Source: an uncultured Arthrobacter sp. (GTDB taxonomy: Bacteria; Actinomycetota; Actinomycetes; Actinomycetales; Micrococcaceae). Taken from it: a DNA stretch of 64,000 nt. The notes under the pieces were generated by a model. That model was not told where the DNA came from. It searched no databases and worked only from the letters and a program-made list of their open reading frames with translations. The position numbers and the translations under genes were made by a program. Positions 17,553-26,587 of the stretch are shown here, piece after piece. The DNA lies in assembly GCF_947493765.1 (NCBI RefSeq), contig NZ_CANLSZ010000002.1:62001-126000 (forward strand), read 5' to 3'. Position 1 is the stretch's first letter, and each line of letters starts with the position of its first letter.

Positions 17553-18380
17553 ATGCGTGACATGCAGGCAGAGATCATCCGGGCCCTGGGCGTCGAGCCC
17601 ACCATCGATCCCGCGGCGGAGATCCGTCGTCGGGTGTCGTTCCTGAAGGACTACCTCCGCGCCACGGGCACCCGTGGCTTCGTGCTCGGCATCAGTGGGG
17701 GGCTCGACTCCACCCTCGCCGGCAAGCTCGCCCAGCTCGCCGTCGACGAGCTCCGCGCCGAGGGCGTCGACGCCGACTTCGTGGCCGTGCGGCTGCCCTA
17801 CCAGGTGCAGCTCGACGAGGACGACGCACAGGCCGCCCTGGCGTTCATCGCGCCTCGCAGCTCGCAGGTGTTCAACGTGGCGCCGGCCGTCGACGGCGTC
17901 GAGCAGGAGTACACGGACGCGACGGGCGAGCCGATCTCCGACTTCACCAAGGGCAACGCGAAGGCGCGCGTCCGCATGGTGGCGCAGTACGCGATCGCGG
18001 GCCAGCGCAACCTGCTCGTCATCGGGACGGACCATGCGGCCGAGTCCGTGACGGGCTTCTTCACCAAGTTCGGCGACGGCGGTGCGGACATCCTGCCGCT
18101 GTACGGCCTCGACAAGCGCCAGAACAGAGCCGTGCTCAAGGAGCTCGGAGCTCCGGCCGCCCTGTACGACAAGATCCCGACGGCGGATCTGCTCGACGAT
18201 TCCCCGGGCCGGACCGACGAGCAGGAACTCGGGCTCACCTACGACCAGATCGACGACTACCTCGAGGGCCGCGAGGTCGCTGTCGGGGCGGCCGAGAAGA
18301 TCGAGCACCGCTACCGGACCACACGGCACAAGCGCACGGTGCCCGTGAGCATCCTCGATTCCTGGTGGCGGGAGCCGTAG
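17553..18380 (+). CDS. nadE: NH3-dependent NAD+ synthetase
   Basis: 275 residues, the ammonia-dependent form without a glutaminase domain. It converts deamido-NAD, ATP and ammonia to NAD+, the last step of NAD synthesis. The ATP pyrophosphatase P-loop is [20 protein letters not shown] (SGGLDS about 49-54). [37 protein letters not shown] and the C-terminal [14 protein letters not shown] are diagnostic. A TAGCCT box lies 6 nt before the ATG, predicting a leaderless mRNA. Confidence 0.97.
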   Translation: MRDMQAEIIRALGVEPTIDPAAEIRRRVSFLKDYLRATGTRGFVLGISGGLDSTLAGKLAQLAVDELRAEGVDADFVAVRLPYQVQLDEDDAQAALAFIAPRSSQVFNVAPAVDGVEQEYTDATGEPISDFTKGNAKARVRMVAQYAIAGQRNLLVIGTDHAAESVTGFFTKFGDGGADILPLYGLDKRQNRAVLKELGAPAALYDKIPTADLLDDSPGRTDEQELGLTYDQIDDYLEGREVAVGAAEKIEHRYRTTRHKRTVPVSILDSWWREP

Positions 18381-18403
18381 GGGCCGTTGGTAACGTGGAC
18401 ACC

Positions 18404-19213
18404 GTGAAGATCGCGACCTGGAACGTCAATTCCCTCCGTGCCCGTGCAGATCGCGTCGAAGCCTGGCTCGGGAGGTCCGACGTCGACGTCCTGGCCATCC
18501 AGGAGACGAAGTGCAAGGACGAGAACTTCCCCTGGGACCTGTTCGAGAACAGCGGGTTCGAGGTGGCGCACTTCGGGTTCAGCCAGTGGAACGGCGTGGC
18601 CATCGCGTCCCGGGTGGGGCTCGACGACGTCGAGCGCACGTTCCCGGACCAGCCCGCCTTCGGCAAGCCGGGGCAGGACGCCGTCCAGGAGGCCCGGGCG
18701 ATCGGCGCCACCTGCGGCGGGATCCGCGTGTGGAGCCTGTACGTACCGAACGGGCGCGCCCTCGACGACCCGCACATGCCCTACAAGATCGAGTGGCTCG
18801 ACACCCTCCGGGGCAACGCCGAGCGGTGGGTCTCGGAGGACCCGGGTGCCCAGCTGGCGCTCATGGGTGACTGGAACATCGCACCGCAGGACGACGACGT
18901 CTGGGACATCGACCTCTTCGTGGACGGCGGGTACACCCACGTCAGCCCTCCGGAGCGCTCGGCTTTCCAGTCGTTCCTCGATGCGGGCTTCGCCGATGTG
19001 GCGCGCCCCTACACGCCGGGTCCCGGCCTCTACACCTACTGGGACTACAAGCAGCTGCGCTTCCCCAATAAGGAGGGCATGCGCATCGACTTCGTCCTCG
19101 GCTCCCCTGCCCTGGCCGAGCGCGTCACCGGCGCCTCCGTGGACCGCGAGGAACGCAAGGGCAAGGGCGCCTCGGACCATGCGCCCGTGATCGTGGAGCT
19201 CAGCGGGCCGTGA
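18404..19213 (+). CDS. xth: Exodeoxyribonuclease III / AP endonuclease
   Basis: 269 residues from the GTG at 18404 (VKIATWNVNSLRARADRVEAW). Mg2+-dependent repair of abasic sites and 3' ends. All EEP-fold motifs are present: ATWNVNSLRAR, LAIQETKCKDE (catalytic Glu about 35), WSLYVPNGR, MGDWNIAPQDDDVWD and KGASDHAPVIVEL (catalytic Asp-His). TAACGT lies 7 nt upstream of the GTG, again a leaderless arrangement. The stop overlaps the start of the next gene (GTGA). Confidence 0.95.
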   Translation: MKIATWNVNSLRARADRVEAWLGRSDVDVLAIQETKCKDENFPWDLFENSGFEVAHFGFSQWNGVAIASRVGLDDVERTFPDQPAFGKPGQDAVQEARAIGATCGGIRVWSLYVPNGRALDDPHMPYKIEWLDTLRGNAERWVSEDPGAQLALMGDWNIAPQDDDVWDIDLFVDGGYTHVSPPERSAFQSFLDAGFADVARPYTPGPGLYTYWDYKQLRFPNKEGMRIDFVLGSPALAERVTGASVDREERKGKGASDHAPVIVELSGP

Positions 19214-20058
19214 ACCCGCTCGCCGGTGGCGCCCAGTCCTTCCCCTACGTCTCCTACCTGCGCGTCTACGAGCCGCTCGAGGCCTTCTCCGACGCCCAGC
19301 AGCTCGCGATCCTCGCCCAGCGCGGCCGCGAACGGCACCGGACCGATTCGATCGAGCACGAGCAGTCGCTGCGCAGGATCCTGCGCACGCTCTCGGATCC
19401 GTTCCCGCACCATGAGACCGATCTCGTGCGCACCACGCACTTCCCCGGACCGAGCGGGGCGACGGCCCCGTACTACTGCCCCAACCAGCTCGCCGTCCGG
19501 ACCACGCTCGCGGCGGAATCGCTCGGTCAGAGCCTCCGCGGCCCGCTGATCGACGTCCTGGTCCCGGAGGCCGCCCGCGAGGCCCACCAGGCCAGGCTCG
19601 ACCAGGACACCTTCGCCGACTCGGCCGCCAAGCTGCACACCCGGTCGGCCACATGGGGGGTCCCCTTCGCCTGGTTCGCACTCATCCACGAGGACGACCT
19701 CACCGAGGTGGTCGAGGACGACGGACGGGTGCAGACGGTCCGGGTCACCGCACGCATCGGCGACTGCATCGATCGTGGCCGGCGCTCGATCGCCCACCTC
19801 GCGGTGGCGGCACCGGAGATGGACCTGCTCGACGAGATCACCGAGATCCTCGACTGGCTGGAGGTGTTCCGGCGGGACGCCGTGGTCGAGGTGGACTACG
19901 GTCCGGTGGCCGAGCGCGTGTTCCCCGACGACTCGCCCTCCGATGTGCGGCTGGGCATCGAGAGCCTCGCGGAGGCGGACATGCTGGGCGCGGCGGCGTC
20001 CTACCGACGCCTGGCGTCGCGGTGGATCCCGATCCGCCAGCTCGCCCGCGCCTCCTGA
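19210..20058 (+). CDS. Conserved hypothetical protein coupled to exonuclease III
   Basis: 282 residues, no recognised domain. N-terminal SFPYVSYLRVYEPLEAFSDAQQLAI resembles actinobacterial proteins of unknown function. Acidic C-terminal half (DLLDEITEILDWLEVFRRDAVVEVDYGPVAERVFPDD) with no membrane segment, so cytoplasmic. The GTG start overlaps the xth TGA by one codon frame, so it is translationally coupled; a role near DNA repair is only a context guess. Confidence 0.75.
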   Translation: MNPLAGGAQSFPYVSYLRVYEPLEAFSDAQQLAILAQRGRERHRTDSIEHEQSLRRILRTLSDPFPHHETDLVRTTHFPGPSGATAPYYCPNQLAVRTTLAAESLGQSLRGPLIDVLVPEAAREAHQARLDQDTFADSAAKLHTRSATWGVPFAWFALIHEDDLTEVVEDDGRVQTVRVTARIGDCIDRGRRSIAHLAVAAPEMDLLDEITEILDWLEVFRRDAVVEVDYGPVAERVFPDDSPSDVRLGIESLAEADMLGAAASYRRLASRWIPIRQLARAS

Positions 20059-20148
20059 CCCCCACCGCCCCGGCGCGGGGCTCGCACGTCATGCTCCTCA
20101 CAGGCACGTGGCCCGGAAGCTTCCGCCCGGCATGATGGTGCAGCCGCC

Positions 20149-21159
20149 TCAGGGCCCGACCCGCCCGGTCGATGCCCGCTCCACCAGCGCGTGCGGTCGG
20201 GACGGCGGATAGTCCGCGGCGGCGCCGCGGGTCAGCTCCCCGAGCAGGAGATCGGCGGCGAAGGCTCCCTGGTCCTCGGGATCCTGCCGGATGGTGGTCA
20301 GGCCCATGGGCTCGGCGAACTCGTGGTCGTCGATCCCGATCACCGACAGCTCCCCCGGGACGCGGATCCCGAGTTCGGCGGCCGCCCGCAGCACGCCGAA
20401 GGCCATCTCGTCGGAGGAGCAGAACACCGCCGTCGGCCGGTCTTTCGGATCGGCGAGCAACGTGAGTGCTGCGACCCTCGCTGTGGTGAACCGGAAGTCG
20501 CCGAACGCGGACCACTCCTCGCGGACGGGGAGGCCGTGGAGGTGCATGGTCCTCCGGAACGCCTGCTCACGCAGGCGCGGCACCTCGAAGTCGATGTCGA
20601 AGGATCCGCCCCCGCGCATGTGGGCGATCCTCGTGTGCCCCAGTGAGATCAGGTACTCCACCGCGTCCGCGGCGGCCCGGGCATCATCGATCCCGACGTG
20701 CCGCACACCCTCCACCGCGCCGCCCACCGAGATGCTCGGGTACTCGAGCTCCTGCAGGGCCAGCCGCTCCTCCTCCGTCAGGTGCATGCACATGACCAGG
20801 AGGGCGTCGATGCGCTTCCTGAGGATGGAGCGGTGGAACACGCGCTCTCGATTGGCGCCGATGCCACCCAGACTGAACACGATGAGGTCGTAGCCCGCCG
20901 CGCGCAGCCTTCGGTCGATCCCGTCGAGCACGGCGGAGAAGTACCACCGGTTGATGGCGGGGACCAGCACCCCCATCGCCATGGTCCTGCCGGTCGCGAG
21001 CCCCCGCGCCGCCGACGACGGCACGTAGCCGAGGGCCGCCGCCGCCGTGGCGACCCGTGCACGGGTCTCCTCGGCCACCCCCGGCAGTCCGCGCAACGCT
21101 CTCGACACCGTGGCCGTGGAGACCCCGAGCGAGGCGGCGACGTCGTCGATGCCGATCAT
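20149..21159 (-). CDS. LacI-family transcriptional regulator
   Basis: 336 residues. N-terminal HTH and hinge: MIGIDDVAASLGVSTATVSRALRGLPGVAEETRARV (described from its first 20 residues onward), then the periplasmic-binding-protein-like sensor (GVLVPAINRWYFSAVLDGID from about 66, VIGIDDHEFAEPMGLTTIRQDP about 275-294). Last gene of the sugar importer operon, 3 bp after the second permease, with GAAGGGC upstream of the start. It most likely represses the operon from the palindromes at 24.66-24.75 kb until the transported sugar binds. Confidence 0.93.
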   Translation of the reverse strand: MIGIDDVAASLGVSTATVSRALRGLPGVAEETRARVATAAAALGYVPSSAARGLATGRTMAMGVLVPAINRWYFSAVLDGIDRRLRAAGYDLIVFSLGGIGANRERVFHRSILRKRIDALLVMCMHLTEEERLALQELEYPSISVGGAVEGVRHVGIDDARAAADAVEYLISLGHTRIAHMRGGGSFDIDFEVPRLREQAFRRTMHLHGLPVREEWSAFGDFRFTTARVAALTLLADPKDRPTAVFCSSDEMAFGVLRAAAELGIRVPGELSVIGIDDHEFAEPMGLTTIRQDPEDQGAFAADLLLGELTRGAAADYPPSRPHALVERASTGRVGP

Positions 21160-21162
21160 GTC

Positions 21163-22128
21163 TCAGCCCTTCAACCCGCCTGCCAGCAGGCCGCGGACGA
21201 AGTAGCGCTGCAGTCCGAAGAAGACGGCGAGCGGGACCACGATCGACACGAATGCGCCGGCCGTGAGGCGCTGCCACTCCCCGCCGCGCGAGCCCTGGAG
21301 CTCCGCCAGGCGCTGCGTGATGGGGGCGACGTCCGCCCCGCCCCCGGAGAACACGAGGGCCACGAGGAGGTCGTTCCAGAGCCAGAGGAACTGGAAGATC
21401 CCGAAGGAGGCGAGAGCAGGCGTCGCGAGCGGGACGATGATCCGCCAGAAGATGGTGCTGTGACCGGCGCCGTCCACCCGCGCCGCCTCGATGACCTCTC
21501 CCGGTATCTCCGCGATGAAGTTGTGCAGGAGGAAGATCGCCAGCGGCAGACCGAAGATGGTGTGCGCCACCCAGAGCTGCGCGTAGGTACCGCTCGGCAG
21601 GAGCTGGAAGTCGCCGATCGCCAGGACCTTCGTGAACAGCTGCAGCAGCGGGATGAGTGCCATCTGGAGCGGGACGATCTGCAGTGCGAAGACGAAGATG
21701 AACAGGCCGTCCTTGCCCCGGAACCGGCCCCAGGCGAACATGTAGGCCGCCATGGATCCCAGCACCAGGGTGAAGATCGTTCCCGGGATCACGATCGCCA
21801 GGGAGTTGACGAAGTACGAGAGCAGATTGGGCGACTGGCTCCCGCCCGGGCTGAGCACATCGGCGTAGTTCTCCAGCGTGAACTGCCGGTCCGTGAGGAC
21901 GTTCCACCAGCCGTTGCCCTTGATGTTCGCCTCGGGGCGGAACGAGGAGACGAGGAGCCCGAACGTGGGGATGGTCCAGATGACGGCGATGATGATCGCC
22001 GCCGCCGTGGCCCGCCTCGAGGTCAGCTTCTGCTTCACCCGCTTCTGCTGGGTGGACCTGCCCTGCGTTGCGTCGTCCTTGACCTCGGGCAGGAGGTCCT
22101 TCCTGTTCTCCACGGGCACGGTGCTCAT
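21163..22128 (-). CDS. Carbohydrate ABC transporter permease (MalG type)
   Basis: 321 residues with six predicted membrane segments (first AAAIIIAVIWTIPTFGLLVSS at about 38-58, after a charged N-terminus). The EAA loop reads EAARVDGAGHSTIFWRIIVP (about 216-235). The C-terminal ...RYFVRGLLAGGLKG is the standard CUT1 ending. The start overlaps the end of the upstream permease by 4 bases (ATGA). It pairs with the MalF-type subunit to form the membrane channel. No ATPase lies in this operon; as usual for actinobacterial CUT1 importers, a shared MsiK-type ATPase encoded elsewhere is probably used. Confidence 0.93.
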   Translation of the reverse strand: MSTVPVENRKDLLPEVKDDATQGRSTQQKRVKQKLTSRRATAAAIIIAVIWTIPTFGLLVSSFRPEANIKGNGWWNVLTDRQFTLENYADVLSPGGSQSPNLLSYFVNSLAIVIPGTIFTLVLGSMAAYMFAWGRFRGKDGLFIFVFALQIVPLQMALIPLLQLFTKVLAIGDFQLLPSGTYAQLWVAHTIFGLPLAIFLLHNFIAEIPGEVIEAARVDGAGHSTIFWRIIVPLATPALASFGIFQFLWLWNDLLVALVFSGGGADVAPITQRLAELQGSRGGEWQRLTAGAFVSIVVPLAVFFGLQRYFVRGLLAGGLKG

Positions 22129-23090
22129 CGGATCTCCTTCTGCTTGCGGAGCAGCCGGGCGTTGTAGACCACCACGGGAAGCACCATCAGGAACAGGACG
22201 AGGGCCAGCGCGGCGCCCCGTCCGGGCTCTCCCGCCCGGAACGCCTGGGTGTACATCTCATTGGCGACGACCGAGGTCTCGTACTGGCCCGCCGTCATGG
22301 TCCGCACGATGTCGAACACCTTCAGCGTGCCGATGGTGATCGTGGTGACGACCACGATCAGCGAGCCCCGGATGGTCGGGATGGTGACGTTCCGGAACTG
22401 CTGCCATGCGCTGGCGCCGTCGAGCCTCGCCGCCTCGACGATCTCGGTGGGGATCCCCTTGATGGCCGCGGAGAGGACCACCATGGCGAATCCCGTCTGG
22501 ATCCAGATCATCACGGCGATGAGGAAGAACGTGTTCGCCGGGGCGTCGAGCAGGAACTGCCTGGGCTCCTGGCCGAGCCAGACGAGGATCTGGTTGAGCA
22601 GTCCGATCTGGTCCTGCCCCGCGCCCTTGTAGGCGTAGACGAAGCGCCAGATGACGCCGGCTCCCACGAAGGAGATGGCCATCGGCATGAAGACGAGCGC
22701 CTTCAGGGCCTTCTCGCCGCGCGCCCGGTCGATGAACACGGCGTAGGCGAGGCCGATCGAGGAGGCCAGCAGGGGAACGAGCACCACCCAGATGAGGGTG
22801 TTCCTCAGGGTCACCAGGGCCTCGGGCTGGGTGAACAGCCAGGCGAAGTTCTCGAGTCCGACGAAGTCGCCGTCGCGGTTCGTCAGCGACAGGTAGGAGG
22901 TCTGGAGCGCCGGGAACACCAGTCCGACGGCGAGGAGCACCAGCGCCGGAGCCAGGAAGGCCGCGACTTGGATCTTCTCGCGCCCGCTCTTCGGAGCGCG
23001 GTCCACGACGAGCATGATCAGGCCGATGATCGCCGTGAAGATGGCGAGCCCCACCACCACCTGTATGCCCTTGTCTGCAATTTCTTCCAC
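22125..23090 (-). CDS. Carbohydrate ABC transporter permease (MalF type)
   Basis: 321 residues. Starts at GTG 23090 with AAGGAGG 7 nt upstream. Opening membrane segment VVVGLAIFTAIIGLIMLVVD, then a second at AAFLAPALVLLAVGLVFPAL. The EAA loop reads EAARLDGASAWQQFRNVTIP (about 237-256). The domain order is that of CUT1 family first permeases. Second gene of the importer operon, 134 bp after the binding protein and separated from it by a strong stem-loop. Confidence 0.93.
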   Translation of the reverse strand: MEEIADKGIQVVVGLAIFTAIIGLIMLVVDRAPKSGREKIQVAAFLAPALVLLAVGLVFPALQTSYLSLTNRDGDFVGLENFAWLFTQPEALVTLRNTLIWVVLVPLLASSIGLAYAVFIDRARGEKALKALVFMPMAISFVGAGVIWRFVYAYKGAGQDQIGLLNQILVWLGQEPRQFLLDAPANTFFLIAVMIWIQTGFAMVVLSAAIKGIPTEIVEAARLDGASAWQQFRNVTIPTIRGSLIVVVTTITIGTLKVFDIVRTMTAGQYETSVVANEMYTQAFRAGEPGRGAALALVLFLMVLPVVVYNARLLRKQKEIR

Positions 23091-23131
23091 AGCACAGCCT
23101 CCTTGGCGCGCTTGTCGGGTGACCCGGGAAC

Positions 23132-23169
23132 GGACCAGGGCGCGCCGCCCGGAGGGAGCGCCCTGGTCC
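23132..23169 (-). promoter_or_regulatory. Intra-operon stem-loop between binding-protein and permease genes
   Basis: Perfect 12-bp inverted repeat GGACCAGGGCGC/GCGCCCTGGTCC with a 14-nt loop and no U-run. Such hairpins commonly stabilise the 3' end of the binding-protein mRNA or partly terminate, giving more binding protein than permease. The role here is inferred. Confidence 0.6.
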
Positions 23170-23224
23170 GTCGACGACGATCGGTACCGGGCCGTTCAGG
23201 GCGCCGGCACCGACCGTCGGCAGG

Positions 23225-24574
23225 TCAGGAGGAGGGCCAGCTGTCCTCGACGGACTTCGTGATCTCGTCCGTGGAGGAGCCGTTGATCCAGTTCACGATG
23301 CCGCTCCAGAAGGAGTTGGCGCCGACCGCGCCGGGCATCAGGTCCGAGCCGTCGAAGCGGAAGACCGTGTCCGGATCCTGCAGGAGTTCGATCGACTGGC
23401 GATCGAGGTCCGACTGCGCGATCTCCGGATCGAGCCCCTTGTTGGCGCTGATGGCTCCACCCTGCGACACACGGGCGTTGGCGAACTCGGCGCTGGCCAG
23501 GTACTGCTGCAACGCCTGGACCTCCGGGCGGTCGGCGTACGCGCCGATCAGCTCACCGCCGCCGGTGATCGCGGTGCCCATGGACTCGTCGATCGGAGGC
23601 GTCATGAACGCCCAGACATCGCCGTCCTCGGCCACCACGGTCTCCTCCGGCCAGTTGTTGGCCTGGAACGAGGCCTGGTGGTGCATGGCGCACGTGCCGT
23701 CGAGGACGGGCTGGCCTGCGTCGGCGAACGGGGTGGAGAGGATGGAGCGCACATCACCGAAGCCGCCGTTGACGTACTTGTCGTCCTTCAGGATCTCACC
23801 GACGCGGTCGAACGACTCGACGATCTGCGGATCGTCGAAGGGGATCTCGTGCGCCACCCACTGGTCATACACCTCGGGGCCGTTGGCGCGCAGGACGGCG
23901 TCCTCCACCCAGTCCGTCCCGGGCCAGCCCGTGGCCTCCCCGGACTCGAAACCGGCGCACCAGGGCTTCATGTCCGGTTCGTCGGCTGCGATCTTCTCGG
24001 TCAGCTCCATCATCTCGTCCCAGGTGGCCGGGATCTCCCAGCCCTTCTCCTCGAACGTCGCCGGGACGTACCAGACGTAGCCCTTGACGTTCGCGAGCAT
24101 CGGCGCGGCGTAGAAGGTGCCATCGATCGTGCCGTAGTTCTTCCAGTCCTCCGACCAGTTCTCGTCCACGAGGTCGGAGACCTCCTGGGGAGCGGGGACC
24201 AGGTTGGACGCCTGGGCCGCCAGCAGCCCGGGCTGCGGGAAGATGGCGAGATCCGGGGCGGTGCCGCCCTGGGCGCGGACGCCGATCTGGGTCTCGAACT
24301 CCTTGGAACCCTCATAGGCGACGTCGATCCCCGTGCACTCGGCGAAGTCCGTCCAGGAGTTCTCCAGCCTCTCGGCCTCGATGTCGACGATGGTCGAGTA
24401 GACACTGACCTCCGCGTCCTCGAACGTCCCGTAGGACTCGTAGTCGGCGCAGTCCGTGTCGCCGGATCCTCCGGCGTCGTCCGATCCTCCGTCCCCGCAG
24501 CCGGCGAGGGCCAGCAGGGAGACGCTGAGGGCCGCGATGGGCAGGGTCAACTTCCGTGAGCGAATTCTCGCCAT
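23225..24574 (-). CDS. Carbohydrate ABC transporter substrate-binding lipoprotein
   Basis: 449 residues. The ATG has AAGGAG 8 nt upstream. Signal peptide MARIRSRKLTLPIAALSVSL... with lipobox LLALAGC (Cys about 26), followed by a Gly/Asp/Ser-rich linker. The family 1 extracellular binding-protein fold is shown by EVSVYSTIVDIEAERLE, DLAIFPQPGLLAAQAS, GYVWYVPATFEEKGWEIPAT and MTPPIDESMGTAITGGGELIG. Alpha-glucosides are a plausible ligand because close CUT1 binding proteins take them, but this cannot be decided here. First gene of the operon. Confidence 0.92.
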   Translation of the reverse strand: MARIRSRKLTLPIAALSVSLLALAGCGDGGSDDAGGSGDTDCADYESYGTFEDAEVSVYSTIVDIEAERLENSWTDFAECTGIDVAYEGSKEFETQIGVRAQGGTAPDLAIFPQPGLLAAQASNLVPAPQEVSDLVDENWSEDWKNYGTIDGTFYAAPMLANVKGYVWYVPATFEEKGWEIPATWDEMMELTEKIAADEPDMKPWCAGFESGEATGWPGTDWVEDAVLRANGPEVYDQWVAHEIPFDDPQIVESFDRVGEILKDDKYVNGGFGDVRSILSTPFADAGQPVLDGTCAMHHQASFQANNWPEETVVAEDGDVWAFMTPPIDESMGTAITGGGELIGAYADRPEVQALQQYLASAEFANARVSQGGAISANKGLDPEIAQSDLDRQSIELLQDPDTVFRFDGSDLMPGAVGANSFWSGIVNWINGSSTDEITKSVEDSWPSS

Positions 24575-24659
24575 TGCACAGACTCCTTCGTCCTGCGGTC
24601 CACAGTGCTCTCCGGGGTGCCCGTGTACTGCTGCCGCCCCGCTGCTGCGCCGCTTGTTC

Positions 24660-24746
24660 CTGATTACGTATCGTCACAGTAAGCGCTTACATCGCATGCG
24701 ACAACAGAGATCCTGCCGTCAGGCGTATCGATACGCAACTGTGACC
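24660..24746 (-). promoter_or_regulatory. Operator region of the sugar importer operon
   Basis: Upstream of the binding-protein gene are two perfect palindromes: GTAAGCGCTTAC (24679-24690), a classic LacI-family operator with central CG, and GCGTATCGATACGC (24723-24736). They are framed by the inverted pair GTCACAGT (24673-24680) and ACTGTGAC (24738-24745). The operon's own LacI protein is the obvious ligand for the first. Confidence 0.7.
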
Positions 24747-24807
24747 CGCCTCACCCTGCGCGGCGGGACAAGTCTGCTGCCTCATGCTCCCGGGATGCGT
24801 CCGCCGG

Positions 24808-24829
24808 ACGGGCGGTCCCACCGCCCCGT
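24808..24829 (-). terminator. Hairpin downstream of the lipoprotein gene
   Basis: GGCGG-tccca-CCGCC core extended by ACG/CGT with a one-base bulge, 12 bp after the lipoprotein stop on the minus strand. No U-run. Confidence 0.4.
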
Positions 24830-24840
24830 GGAGCACCCGG

Positions 24841-25362
24841 TCAGGGGTGCTCGCAGTGCTGCCCGAGCCAGTCCTGTACTGGTTCCATGGCGCGCCGGAA
24901 GGCTGCCTCGTCGAAGGTGCCCGAGCCCGTGGGCGGCGCCTCGACCGAGTGCGCGAGGACCTCGAAGTCGTCCTGCAGGTCCGCGGGGAGCTTGTCCCGG
25001 AGGTCGAGGAGTTCCTGCTCGAGTTCCACCATCCGCCCGTGGTCCTCGGAGGAGCGCAGGCCCAGGGGCGCCAGCACGGCCGTGGTGAGCCCGCCGGCGA
25101 CGATCACGCAGTGGGGGGAAGGCCCGGCTTCCGTCGACGGTCCGGTGCTCCCGGACCCGGAGGCGCCACCCTCGGGGACCGCGGCATCGGGAACCGGGGC
25201 AGCGGGGGCGTCATCCTCGGCCGTCCCGCCGTCCGGCGGCGCCACGTGGGGTTCGGCGGGCATGGTGAGCGTGGCCCCGGCCGGTGGACCCGCTTCCTGA
25301 CTGCATCCGGTCAGGACCACGGCCAGGAGGCAGAGACCGACGACGGGATGCAGGATTCTCAC
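24841..25362 (-). CDS. Putative lipoprotein of unknown function
   Basis: 173 residues from the GTG at 25362 (VRILHPVVGLCLLAVVLTGC), which puts a signal peptide with lipobox VLTGC at the very start and has AAAGGG upstream; the longer frame adds an Arg-rich stretch and is rejected. A Pro/Ala/Gly/Ser-rich disordered linker (about 22-80) follows, then a small helical domain with CVIVAGGLTTAVLAPLGL and ELEQELLDLRDKLPADLQDDF. No known family is recognised. It lies downstream of the tRNA cluster, whose terminator separates them. Confidence 0.72.
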   Translation of the reverse strand: MRILHPVVGLCLLAVVLTGCSQEAGPPAGATLTMPAEPHVAPPDGGTAEDDAPAAPVPDAAVPEGGASGSGSTGPSTEAGPSPHCVIVAGGLTTAVLAPLGLRSSEDHGRMVELEQELLDLRDKLPADLQDDFEVLAHSVEAPPTGSGTFDEAAFRRAMEPVQDWLGQHCEHP

Positions 25363-25563
25363 GGAAGCCCTTTCGTCTCGACGCCGGGATCGGTCACACG
25401 GAGCCGGACCCGTCCCCACGGTGCCGCATCCGGGGCGGCCCCCGGCGCGGGTACCGCGATGCTACTGGTCCAATCCCGGCGTTGGCTGGGAGAGGCGTCG
25501 GCGGGGAGGCAGTGCCGTCGACGTGCTGGTGTCGCCGCTGGGCCGCGGGACGGGGACGGCACG

Positions 25564-25597
25564 AAAAAACCCCGCGCTCCGTGGGGAACAGCGGGGT
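25564..25597 (-). terminator. Rho-independent terminator of the tRNA cluster
   Basis: On the minus strand ACCCCGC...GCGGGGT-type stem (7 bp with a long loop) followed by an uninterrupted T6 run, 10 bp downstream of tRNA-Phe. One of the few classical terminators in the window. Confidence 0.85.
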
Positions 25598-25606
25598 CTT
25601 CAGCGG

Positions 25607-25679
25607 TGGCTCCGACCGGCGTCGATCCGGTGACCTTTCGATTTTCAGTCGAACGCTCTACCAACTGAGCTACAGAGCC
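25607..25679 (-). tRNA. tRNA-Phe (GAA)
   Basis: 73 nt on the minus strand beginning GGCTCTGTAGCTCAGTTGGT. The anticodon loop is ACTGAAAATC (anticodon GAA), the T-arm contains GGATCGACGCC, and the 3' end is CGGAGCC-A. The acceptor stem pairs GGCTCTG with CGGAGCC (one G-U). The genome does not encode CCA here. Confidence 0.95.
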
Positions 25680-25750
25680 TTGCGACCATCGTGCCGATGA
25701 TCACCGTATCCAGCGCGAGCTGCATCCGCGAGGGGATCCAGCCGCCTGAG

Positions 25751-25824
25751 CGACCCTGACGGGACTTGAACCCGCGACCTCCGCCGTGACAGGGCGGCGC
25801 GCTAACCAACTGCGCTACAGGGCC
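25751..25824 (-). tRNA. tRNA-Asp (GTC)
   Basis: 74 nt on the minus strand, starting GGCCCTGTAGCGCAGTTGGT, anticodon loop CTGTCAC (GTC), T-loop GGTTCAAGTCC, 3' end CAGGGTC with discriminator G. Acceptor stem complete with one G-U pair. No encoded CCA. Confidence 0.95.
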
Positions 25825-25911
25825 TTGCTAACTTCATGTGCCGTTTTGCACGAGCTTCAGCCTACCAGCACTTACTGCTCCGATCGACCGCCCGTGAGGG
25901 CCACCCATGCG

Positions 25912-25984
25912 TACCCCCAACGGGATTCGAACCCGTGCTGCCGCCGTGAAAGGGCGGTGTCCTAGGCCGCTAAACGATGGGGGC
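25912..25984 (-). tRNA. tRNA-Glu (TTC)
   Basis: 73 nt on the minus strand, starting GCCCCCATCGTTTAGCGGCC, anticodon loop CTTTCAC (TTC), T-loop GGTTCGAATCC, 3' end TGGGGGT-A; the first pair is G-U. It is the promoter-proximal member of the Glu-Asp-Phe cluster. Confidence 0.95.
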
Positions 25985-26190
25985 CTTGACCATCCAGAGG
26001 TCGTGCTGTTCATCGGACGGCAAGCATTTCCGAAGGATCATTCCCTGGCGTGGACCTACAGAACTATAGGTCCAGATCACCGATTACACAAAATCATCGA
26101 GGACGCCGTTCCGCCGCCGCCGCACGTCGCGCCAGGGTCCGCTCCCTGTCCGGGCGAGGTGGGCCACGCCGAGGTCGGTACGATCAGGGC

Positions 26191-26562
26191 GTGCCCTTCG
26201 AGATGAGCCTGACCGAGTTCGAGGAGGCGGTCGACGACGCGATCGACCGCATCCCCGACGATCTCGCGCAGTCCATGGACAACGTGGCCATCTTCGTGGT
26301 GGAGGAGTACGAGCCCGGCCCCGCCGAGCCCGCGGACACACAGCTCCTGGGGCTCTACGAAGGCACTCCGCTGACCGAGCGGGACGCGTGGTGGGACGCG
26401 GGCTCGCTCCCGGACCGCATCAGCATCTTCCGTGGGCCGCTCATGAGGCTCTGCGACTCCAGGGAGGAACTCGTGGAGGAGATCCTGGTGACGGTCGTCC
26501 ACGAGATCGCCCACCACTTCGGCATCTCCGACGAACGTCTCCACGACCTCGGCTGGGGCTGA
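26191..26562 (+). CDS. Zincin-like metallopeptidase family protein
   Basis: 123 residues, full length for the small actinobacterial metallopeptidase family (DUF1025/zincin-like). The zinc motif is VTVVHEIAHHFGISDERLHDLGW at the C-terminus (HExxH at about 104-108). The N-terminal part MSLTEFEEAVDDAIDRIPDDL and VAIFVVEEYEP is conserved in the family. GTG 26191 is chosen because TACGAT lies 6 nt upstream (leaderless pattern); ATG 26203 is the alternative. Substrates are unknown. Convergent with the universal stress gene. Confidence 0.88.
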   Translation: MPFEMSLTEFEEAVDDAIDRIPDDLAQSMDNVAIFVVEEYEPGPAEPADTQLLGLYEGTPLTERDAWWDAGSLPDRISIFRGPLMRLCDSREELVEEILVTVVHEIAHHFGISDERLHDLGWG

Positions 26563-26587
26563 CGGCGCCCGACCGGGTCACCCGACG

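Noticed and set aside
25607-25985. tRNA 3' ends as attachment sites for an integrated element
   Set aside because: No duplicate of a tRNA 3' end was seen nearby, and flanking genes are ordinary.
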